Assembly: GCA_050287605.1 (NCBI GenBank) | Contig: JBNKCG010000094.1 | Location: forward strand, 1 to 64,000 | DNA length: 64,000 nucleotides | Source of the DNA: QQUJ01 sp050287605 | GTDB taxonomy: Bacteria > Pseudomonadota > Gammaproteobacteria > QQUJ01 | Direction: 5' to 3' | Shown: positions 39,811 to 46,852 of the stretch, piece by piece | Layout of the letters: each line of letters starts with the position of its first letter | Numbering within the stretch: position 1 is the first letter of the stretch | The notes under the pieces: generated by a model | Databases searched by the model: none | What the model was told of the DNA's origin: nothing | Seen by the model: the letters and a program-made list of their open reading frames with translations, nothing else | Program-made: the position numbers and the translations under genes

Positions 39811-40545
39811 CTAGCCGTTTCGCACCAAACGCGCCGCGAGCGCGGGGTAGAGACGATAGAGCGCGAACAGCAGTTTGGTTTTGGCGATACGGATCTCGTA
39901 GCGATCCGCCTCTAGCGCGCACAACACCTCGCGTGCCAACGCCTCGGGGGTGATCTTGCCGCTGCCGCGGCCGGCGGTCATGGCGGTGTCGACCAGCGCG
40001 GGAATAATCTCGAATACGGTAACCGCCGTCTGTTCCAGCTGATAGCGCAGCGCCTGGGTGAAGCCGCGCATGGCGGCCTTGGTCGCGCAGTAGACGGCCG
40101 CGCTCCGTTTCGGAGTTAGTGCGAGAGCCGATGTGACGTTGACGATGGCGGATCGCTTCTGCTCGAGGAGCTGGGGCAGCAACCTGGCGGTCAACTTCAC
40201 CGGCGCCGCCAGATTGATGCCGATCTCCTCGCCGATGCACTCGATCAGTTCTTCGCCGTCGGTAAAGTGGTAGTTATGCTGAATGCCGGCGTTGTTGATC
40301 AACACGTTGAGCCGCGGGTATCTGTCACGCAGTCGATGAACCAGCTCGCGCTGATCGGAATCGTTCGCCAAGTCGCAGCGATAGGTAACGATACCCGGTT
40401 CCTGCGCCTTCAGGGCCGCCAGTTTCGCGCTGTCCCGTCCGCAGACGATGATCTCGTTGCCGCGTTCCAGCAGTGCTACGGCCAACGCGCGCCCGATTCC
40501 GGAAGCGCCGCCGGTGATGAGTACGGTGTTGCCGTCGAGTTGCAT
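39811..40545 (-). CDS. Short-chain dehydrogenase/reductase (DltE-like)
   Basis: The product has 244 residues. The classical SDR motifs are present: cofactor loop TGGASGIGRALAVALL, NNAGIQHNYHF, catalytic Ser in NVTSALAL and YxxxK in YCATKAAMRGF. The C-terminus has the long tail seen in DltE/YciK-like SDRs that act on acyl or lipid substrates. It lies 70 nt downstream of a Crp/Fnr-type regulator on the same strand, so regulation by that protein is plausible. Confidence 0.88.
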   Translation of the reverse strand: MQLDGNTVLITGGASGIGRALAVALLERGNEIIVCGRDSAKLAALKAQEPGIVTYRCDLANDSDQRELVHRLRDRYPRLNVLINNAGIQHNYHFTDGEELIECIGEEIGINLAAPVKLTARLLPQLLEQKRSAIVNVTSALALTPKRSAAVYCATKAAMRGFTQALRYQLEQTAVTVFEIIPALVDTAMTAGRGSGKITPEALAREVLCALEADRYEIRIAKTKLLFALYRLYPALAARLVRNG

Positions 40546-40615
40546 GAATCTGTCCGCCGCTGTTTGGCCGTCGAAATCGACAGCGGCAGGTTAAGCCGCA
40601 CGGCGGGGTTTCTCC

Positions 40616-41248
40616 TTAACCTGGGTTCAGAAGCCCCTCATTCTTCATTCGACGCCGAATGCGCGAGAGGGCGACATCGGTAATCCCCAGGTAAGAGGCG
40701 ATGTGGTAAAGCGGCAGCCGATCCGCCAGCGATGCGTTTTCCTCCAGAAATCGCCGATAGCGCTGCTCCGCCGAATCGAGCAGGAACTCCCCCTCCCGCT
40801 GCGCCTTGCGCACCGCCACCGACTCCATATAGAGACGCCCCACATTGGCCCAGACCAGGGACCGGGTGTAGAGGCTATCGAGCCCGCTGAGCGAGATCCC
40901 CACAACGGTGGTAGGCTCCAGCGCCTCGATGTAGTAACGGCTAGGTTCGGGCTGGTGGGAACGCTGAAGCGCGCCGGCAAACTGGTTCTGCACGGAAAAC
41001 GACTTGTTGTGCTCACCGCCATCCTCGGTGAGGTAATAGAAGCGCACCAGTCCGGAGCAGATGAAGTAGACGCGCTCGGCAAGATCGCCGGCCCGATGCA
41101 GGTGCTCGCCTGCCGCAAAACGCATTACGCTGCAGAATTGGGTGACCGGCTCGAACTCCGCGTCGTCGTGCAGACCCAACGCGGCCAGCGTGCGCCGAAA
41201 CTGCTGCACACAGCCGGAACCCTCTAAAGGGTCGTGTTCAACCGCCAT
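40616..41248 (-). CDS. Crp/Fnr-family transcriptional regulator
   Basis: The product has 210 residues from MAVEHDPLEG. A cyclic-nucleotide-binding-type beta-roll (about 30-135; RFAAGEHLHRAGDLAERVYFICSGLVRFYYL) is followed by a winged helix with HIASYLGITDVALSRIRRRMKNEGLL. There is no Fnr-type cysteine set and no canonical cAMP-binding arginine-serine pair. The inducing ligand is unknown. It is upstream of, and likely controls, the SDR gene. Confidence 0.86.
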   Translation of the reverse strand: MAVEHDPLEGSGCVQQFRRTLAALGLHDDAEFEPVTQFCSVMRFAAGEHLHRAGDLAERVYFICSGLVRFYYLTEDGGEHNKSFSVQNQFAGALQRSHQPEPSRYYIEALEPTTVVGISLSGLDSLYTRSLVWANVGRLYMESVAVRKAQREGEFLLDSAEQRYRRFLEENASLADRLPLYHIASYLGITDVALSRIRRRMKNEGLLNPG

Positions 41249-41439
41249 TCTGCACCCTCCTCTCCACACCCCGACCCGGCCGTCCGCCACCGGACGTTGA
41301 CCTTTTCTCGATGCCATCATAAAACCCATCGACTCCCTCGATCACGACGACACCTTATCATCGGTCTGATCAGGGGCCGGACTTGCCCGTCACCCCGGTG
41401 CCCGGCACAATCACTCCCCTCACGGACCGAGGAAAACCC

Positions 41440-43554
41440 ATGTCGACTCCCCTGGACATCCTGCGCGATGTCTTCGGCTACAGCGCCTTCCGCCCCCCCC
41501 AGGACCAGATCATCGATCACCTGCGCGGTGGCGGCGACGCCCTGGTGGTGATGCCCACCGGCGGCGGCAAATCCCTCTGCTATCAGATTCCGGCGCTGAT
41601 CCGGCCCGGCGTGGGAGTCATCGTCTCGCCGCTGATCGCACTGATGCAGGATCAGGTGGAGGCGCTACGCCAATACGGCGTCAACGCCGCCTACCTGAAC
41701 TCGACCCTCTCCGCAGATGCCGCGCGCGAGGTGGAGAGCGCCATTGCCCAGGGCGCGCTCGATCTGGTCTACATCGCACCGGAACGCCTGATGCAGCCGC
41801 GCACCCTGGATCTGCTGACCCGCTCGCCCATAGCGCTGTTCGCCATCGACGAGGCGCACTGCGTATCGCAGTGGGGACACGACTTTCGCCCGGAGTATCT
41901 GCAGCTCTCCGTACTGCACGAGCGCTTTCCCAACGTCCCGCGCATCGCACTCACCGCCACCGCCGACGAACCGACGCGACGTGAGATCGTCGAGCGGCTG
42001 CAACTGAGCGATGCCGCGCCCTATATCTGCGGTTTCGACCGCCCCAACATCCGCTACCGCATCGCCCAACACCGCGGCGACGCCCGCCAGCGCCTGCTGC
42101 GCTTCCTGAAACTGGAACACCCCGGCGAGGCGGGCATCGTCTACTGCCTGTCGCGCAAGAAGGTGGAAGCCACCGCCGAATGGCTCACCGGACAAGGCTA
42201 CACCGCACTGCCCTACCACGCCGGTCTGCCGGCCGAACTGCGCGAGCACCATCAGAACCGCTTCCTGCGCGAGGACGGCGTCATTATCGTCGCCACTATC
42301 GCCTTCGGCATGGGCATCGACAAACCCGACGTGCGTTTCGTCGCCCACCTGAATCTGCCCAAGAGTCTGGAGGCCTATTATCAGGAGACCGGCCGCGCCG
42401 GCCGCGACGGCCTGCCGGCCGATGCCTGGATGGCTTACGGGCTGCAGGACGTGATCCTGCTGCGCCAGATGATGGAGGGTTCCGAGGCCGACGAGCAGCA
42501 CAAGCGCGTCGAACGCCACAAACTGGATTCCATGCTGGGCTTCTGCGAGCTGACCACCTGCCGTCGCCAAGCGCTGCTCGCCTACTTCGGCGACCGACTG
42601 GATGAGCCGTGCGGCAACTGCGACACCTGCCTGGAGCCGGTGCAGACCTGGGACGCCACCGTCGCCGCGCAAAAGGCGCTATCGGCGGTACACCGCACCG
42701 GTCAGCGCTTCGGCGTCAACTACCTGGTGGACGTGCTGCTAGGCAAAGAGGACGAGCGCATCCAACGTTTCGGCCACCACCGCCAGAGCACCTTCGGCAT
42801 CGGCGGCGAACTGGACGCCAACCAGTGGCGCGGCGTGTTCCGCCAGCTCATCGCCCGCGGATTGCTGGCGGTGGATCTGGAAGGCCACGGCGGCCTGCAC
42901 CTTACCGATCAGTGCCGCCCGGTGCTGCGCGGCGCGGCGCCGCTCATGCTGCGCGAAGAGGTCAAACCCGAACCGCGAAAAAAACGCGACCGCAAAGCCG
43001 AGCGGTTCGTCGACGAGACCGACCGCGCGCTATGGGAGGCGCTGCGCCAGAAGCGCCGCGACCTCGCCGAAGAACAGGGCGTGCCGCCCTACGTCATCTT
43101 CCACGACGCCACCCTGGCCGAGATGATCAGCTACCGTCCCCAGACCCTGGAGCAGTTGGCGCGCATCAGTGGGGTCGGCGAGCGCAAACTGGAGGCCTAC
43201 GGCGAGGATTTCCTGGCGGTCTTGCGCAACGACGGCGCTTCGCACGACGACGTCGAGCCGGCCGTGGAGACCTTGCAGCTATTCCAACTGGGCATGGACG
43301 TGCCCGCCATCGCCCGCCGCCGCGGCATGTCCACCGCAACGGTGTTCACCCATCTGGCCAAGGCCATCGAGCAGGGCGACATCGCGCTGCGCGACGTCAT
43401 CCCCCTGAATTCCCAGGAGATTGAACGCATCCAGGATGCGCTGCTGCAGTTTGGGGACGATGCCGCGGCGATCAGGAAGGCGCGCAAAGCGCTGGAAGGG
43501 AGCTACGATCTCGGCACGCTGCGCTGCGTTCAGGCGGGACTTCGAAGCCTCTGA
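41440..43554 (+). CDS. recQ: ATP-dependent DNA helicase RecQ
   Basis: The product has 704 residues from MSTPLDIL, with GAGGAAA before the ATG. Helicase motifs are MPTGGGKSLCYQIPAL, IDEAHCVSQWGHDFRPEY and QETGRAGRDGLPA. The zinc-binding set CELTTCRR and CGNCDTC, the RQC winged helix, and an HRDC domain with SYRPQTLEQLARISGVGERKLEAYG follow. The C-terminus adds a helix-turn-helix (about 625-665, IARRRGMSTATVFTHL), making it longer than E. coli RecQ. It unwinds recombination and repair intermediates 3' to 5'. Confidence 0.96.
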   Translation: MSTPLDILRDVFGYSAFRPPQDQIIDHLRGGGDALVVMPTGGGKSLCYQIPALIRPGVGVIVSPLIALMQDQVEALRQYGVNAAYLNSTLSADAAREVESAIAQGALDLVYIAPERLMQPRTLDLLTRSPIALFAIDEAHCVSQWGHDFRPEYLQLSVLHERFPNVPRIALTATADEPTRREIVERLQLSDAAPYICGFDRPNIRYRIAQHRGDARQRLLRFLKLEHPGEAGIVYCLSRKKVEATAEWLTGQGYTALPYHAGLPAELREHHQNRFLREDGVIIVATIAFGMGIDKPDVRFVAHLNLPKSLEAYYQETGRAGRDGLPADAWMAYGLQDVILLRQMMEGSEADEQHKRVERHKLDSMLGFCELTTCRRQALLAYFGDRLDEPCGNCDTCLEPVQTWDATVAAQKALSAVHRTGQRFGVNYLVDVLLGKEDERIQRFGHHRQSTFGIGGELDANQWRGVFRQLIARGLLAVDLEGHGGLHLTDQCRPVLRGAAPLMLREEVKPEPRKKRDRKAERFVDETDRALWEALRQKRRDLAEEQGVPPYVIFHDATLAEMISYRPQTLEQLARISGVGERKLEAYGEDFLAVLRNDGASHDDVEPAVETLQLFQLGMDVPAIARRRGMSTATVFTHLAKAIEQGDIALRDVIPLNSQEIERIQDALLQFGDDAAAIRKARKALEGSYDLGTLRCVQAGLRSL

Positions 43555-43649
43555 CAGCGTCACCCCACATTTACACGAACTTACACTTGTCAAGGGATTT
43601 CCCGCGTCCATGCTTGTCAAAGGAAGACAGCACAAATAGGGAGAGCCCC

Positions 43650-44246
43650 ATGCCCACGCTAGCCCCAGTCCGGCGCCCGACAGCGGATACGCGGCCGCGC
43701 AAAACGTACGCAGCAGCACTGCTCATCGCCCTCGCCCTCGCCCTAAGCGCCTGCGCCCCGGTACAACCCCTGCACCCTGAACAGTACCTCGCGCCACCAC
43801 CCGTCGAGCGGCCCAACACCGAAGTCTATTTCTATCCCACTGCCGGCCAGAGTACGGCCCGGCAGGATCGCGACCGCTACGAGTGCTACCTGTGGGCAGT
43901 ACAACAATCCGGCTTCGATCCCAGCCAACCGCAACTGGCGCCGCACCAGCGCATCGAGGTAGTCCCCGCTTCCCCGCCGGGGCAGCAGACCGCCGCCGGC
44001 GCCATCATCGGCGCCGCCATGGGGGCCGCCATCGCCGAACCCCACCATTCGGCAAAAGGCGCCGTTACCGGGGCTATCGCCGGCGCTTTGCTGGGCGCAG
44101 CCAGCGAGCAGACGCAACAGGATCAGGCCCAGCAGCGCTACGACCTCTACGCCACCCAGCACAGCGCGCAACTTGAGCGCAAAGCCAGCGACTACCGACG
44201 CGCGATGTCTGCCTGTCTGGAAGGTCGCGGCTACTCCGTGCGCTGA
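43650..44246 (+). CDS. Glycine-zipper lipoprotein
   Basis: The product has 198 residues from ATG 43650, with AGGGAGAG upstream. A signal sequence ends in a lipobox LALSAC (Cys about residue 35). YFYPTAGQSTARQDRDRYECYLWAVQQSGFDPSQP precedes a glycine zipper (about 115-150; GAIIGAAMGAAIA, GAIAGALLGAA) and a C-terminal SDYRRAMSACLEGRGYSV. The flanking YEC...FDP and SDYRRAM...CLE motifs also occur in the next protein. It is probably an outer-membrane or periplasmic lipoprotein whose zipper associates with membrane. Confidence 0.8.
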   Translation: MPTLAPVRRPTADTRPRKTYAAALLIALALALSACAPVQPLHPEQYLAPPPVERPNTEVYFYPTAGQSTARQDRDRYECYLWAVQQSGFDPSQPQLAPHQRIEVVPASPPGQQTAAGAIIGAAMGAAIAEPHHSAKGAVTGAIAGALLGAASEQTQQDQAQQRYDLYATQHSAQLERKASDYRRAMSACLEGRGYSVR

Positions 44247-44269
44247 GCCGTTCAACCGGGAGAAGGCCA

Positions 44270-44962
44270 ATGACCAAGCTTCGTAACATTGGAATCGGTG
44301 CGCTACTGGCAGCGTTGATGGGCGCCACCGGCACCTCGGTATGGGCGGACAAGAGCGACCTGCTCCAGGGCGTACGCAAACCCCCGCCCAACACCCTCAA
44401 GGGCCTGGTGCTGGACCGCCGCTACAACCACAATCACTACTACCCGCCCACCGGCCACATCGTGCCGTCGCTGCCGCACGACCACCACATCGTGCGCCAC
44501 CACAACACCCGCTACTATTTTCACGGCGGCGTCTGGTATCGTCCGTCCGGACCACGCTTCGTGGTGGTCATGCCGCCGATCGGCGTCGGCATTCCGTTCC
44601 TCCCGCCCTACTACACCACCCTCTGGGTGGGGGGCGTGCCCTACTACTACGCCGACGGCGTCTACTACATTTGGCGCCCGATCGACCGCACCTACGTAGT
44701 CAGCAATCCGCCGCCCGAGACTCAGGTCTCCACAGCACCGTCCGAGCCCGAACAACTGTTCATCTATCCCAAACAGGGGCAGAGCGAAGCGCAGATCGCC
44801 AAAGACCGCTACGAATGCCACCGCTGGGCAGCCGATCAAAGCCGTTTCGACCCGACGCAGCCGCCGCGTGACGAGGACGAGGCGGCGCTGACGAAAAAAC
44901 GCTCGGACTACCGGCGCGCGATGACTGCGTGCCTAGAGGCGCGGAGTTACAGTGTGAAGTAG
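44270..44962 (+). CDS. DUF6515-like exported protein sharing the YEC/SDYRRAM module
   Basis: The product has 230 residues with a signal peptide (about 1-26, ending SVWA). The middle is rich in His, Tyr, Pro and Trp (NHNHYYPPTGHIVPSLPHDHH, YYFHGGVWYRPSG, GVPYYYADGVYYIW), typical of DUF6515-type proteins. The C-terminus carries YECHRWAADQSRFDPTQP and SDYRRAMTACLEARSYSV, the same module as the upstream lipoprotein but without the glycine zipper. It starts 23 nt after that gene, so both are likely co-expressed envelope proteins of unknown function. Confidence 0.78.
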   Translation: MTKLRNIGIGALLAALMGATGTSVWADKSDLLQGVRKPPPNTLKGLVLDRRYNHNHYYPPTGHIVPSLPHDHHIVRHHNTRYYFHGGVWYRPSGPRFVVVMPPIGVGIPFLPPYYTTLWVGGVPYYYADGVYYIWRPIDRTYVVSNPPPETQVSTAPSEPEQLFIYPKQGQSEAQIAKDRYECHRWAADQSRFDPTQPPRDEDEAALTKKRSDYRRAMTACLEARSYSVK

Positions 44963-45107
44963 GCTTGCTCTCCGGCGCACGCTCACCCAAAGCGCTTTAC
45001 CGGTGAATGGTCAGCCTAGATTCAGCGTTTGATGCGGCTGCGCCGCGCGTTGATTGAATTGGAGGCGTGTCTTCGAAGCCAAGTCGCTTCCGTGTCCCAG
45101 CAACCAT

Positions 45108-46088
45108 TCAGGAGACGTATTGATAGTAGAGATTCTGCGGATGTCTCGCCTCGGCAAAGAAATACCAACGCTCGGCGATCAATCCCAGATACTGCAGCAC
45201 GAACGCCGCTACCGGCAGCGTGCTGGAGGATGAAAGAAACGCCACCACCAGCAAAAGCACCGGCAACGGAAACACCAGGACTAGAAACGCGATTCGAATC
45301 GCCCGCACCGTCTCCACGGGGCGGCGATGGAAAAACTCGCGGGTGTTGAACGATCCGCCAGTCGCCCCTTGCGCCATCTGCACGATGCGGTTGTGACGTA
45401 CGCCGATGGCGGTCTGCGGATTCGACTTGTGGCGCAAACGCCGGTTTCGAAGCAACGCCGCACCGCGGGTGACGAACGCCGCAACGGTCAGTATCACGGC
45501 CCAGGCACCGTAGAAGCCCACCAGCCCCGCACCTTGCCAGGCCGAAAAGGCTGCCGCCAACATGAAACCCGAGGCGCCTCCGAGTAACAGGTAGTTGGCC
45601 ACCGTCAGCCAGCTATGCCACTCCTGCAGAAATTTCAGGCACGCGTAGATCATCGCCGTGCAGACGAACAGCAGCAGCACGGCGAGCATGGCCAGACCGC
45701 CCGCGATGAGCGTGGCATCCACCGGCAGCACGCCGGCCACGGTGAACCATGCGCCTGTCCAGCCGACGAAGTGTAGGCCGCCGTAAAGCGCAATCAGCAC
45801 CAGAGCCGCGGGCAGCACGATCACTTCGCGCGACAACCACGAGGTGCGCCATTGGGTCGCAGTACGCCAAGCGCGTTCCGGGTGACCGAGATGAAAAAAC
45901 GAGGCGATCAAGCCACCCAACAGAAACAACACCGCGATGACGCTGCCCAGCGCGTAAAACGACTGACTGTTCTGCGCCGGCAACAGGTTGGCCAGTGAAT
46001 AGAGCTGGCCGGTGTAGAGCGCCAGGAACAACCCCTGGCCGACGCCGATTAGGGTGGTGAGGAATATTACGGAAAACGCTGGGTGCAT
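45108..46088 (-). CDS. soeC: Sulfite-oxidising complex membrane anchor SoeC (DmsC family)
   Basis: The product has 326 residues and about eight membrane helices. The opening HPAFSVIFLTTLIGVGQGLFLAL, SFFHLGHPERAWRTATQWRTSWLSREV and the late GLIAERWYFFAEARHPQNLYYQ are DmsC-family features. It anchors the iron-sulfur and molybdopterin subunits on the cytoplasmic face and passes electrons to quinone. It is the third gene of soeABC, 32 nt after soeB. DmsC relatives also serve DMSO and other reductases; the sulfite assignment rests on the A subunit and the order. Confidence 0.88.
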   Translation of the reverse strand: MHPAFSVIFLTTLIGVGQGLFLALYTGQLYSLANLLPAQNSQSFYALGSVIAVLFLLGGLIASFFHLGHPERAWRTATQWRTSWLSREVIVLPAALVLIALYGGLHFVGWTGAWFTVAGVLPVDATLIAGGLAMLAVLLLFVCTAMIYACLKFLQEWHSWLTVANYLLLGGASGFMLAAAFSAWQGAGLVGFYGAWAVILTVAAFVTRGAALLRNRRLRHKSNPQTAIGVRHNRIVQMAQGATGGSFNTREFFHRRPVETVRAIRIAFLVLVFPLPVLLLVVAFLSSSSTLPVAAFVLQYLGLIAERWYFFAEARHPQNLYYQYVS

Positions 46089-46120
46089 AGTGCTTCAACC
46101 TGAATAGCGTGAGTGCGGTA

Positions 46121-46852
46121 TTACCAACTCGAGATCTCGTCCAAGGTCTGCGCATCGGCGGGCGGCGCCGGCAGCTCGCCCTCCTTCTTGAGCGGATTGT
46201 CGGCGCGCTGCAGTTCGTCATCGTGAATAGTCATGCGCACCTTGCGTCGCGGCAGGTAGTGGTTGGCCGGACGCGTCCCCCACTCGGGCATCAGCTGATA
46301 GCCGCCGCTCTCGCGGATCGCGACCGAAACCTCGGACTCCGGATCGTGCACGTCGCCGAACAGCCGCGCGCTGGTGGGACACGCCATGACGCACGCCGGC
46401 TTGCGCTCTTTCTGCGGCAGCGATTCGTCGTAGATGCGATCGACGCACAGGGTGCACTTCTTCATTACCTTCTGTTTCTCATCGATCTCACGTGCGCCGT
46501 AGGGACAAGCCCACGAGCAATACTTGCAGCCGATGCACTTGTCGTAGTCCACCAGCACGATGCCGTCTTCCTTGCGCTTATAGCTGGCGCCGGTGGGACA
46601 GACCGGCACGCAAGGCGGGTCTTCGCAGTGCAGGCAGCTCTTGGGAAAGTGCACGGTCTCGGTGGCGGGGTATTCGCCCACCTCGTAGGTCTGCACGCGG
46701 TTGAAGAAAGTGCCGGTGGGTTCCGCGCCGCGCGTGTTGAAGTCGGTCATGGGACCGGCCTGGCCGAAGGTGTTCCACTCCTTGCAACTGGTGACGCAGG
46801 CGTGGCAGCCGACGCAGACGTTGAGATCGATGACCAGGGCGAGCTGGGTCAT
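46121..46852 (-). CDS. soeB: Sulfite-oxidising complex iron-sulfur subunit SoeB
   Basis: The product has 243 residues. Four ferredoxin-type cysteine groups are visible: NVCVGCHACVTSCKEW, CLHCEDPPCVPVCPTGA, KCIGCKYCSWACPYGA and KCTLCVDRI with a later CVMACP. They would carry four [4Fe-4S] clusters as a wire from the molybdenum subunit to SoeC. There is no signal peptide, so the complex is cytoplasmic. The ATG overlaps the soeA stop by 4 nt. Confidence 0.92.
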   Translation of the reverse strand: MTQLALVIDLNVCVGCHACVTSCKEWNTFGQAGPMTDFNTRGAEPTGTFFNRVQTYEVGEYPATETVHFPKSCLHCEDPPCVPVCPTGASYKRKEDGIVLVDYDKCIGCKYCSWACPYGAREIDEKQKVMKKCTLCVDRIYDESLPQKERKPACVMACPTSARLFGDVHDPESEVSVAIRESGGYQLMPEWGTRPANHYLPRRKVRMTIHDDELQRADNPLKKEGELPAPPADAQTLDEISSW

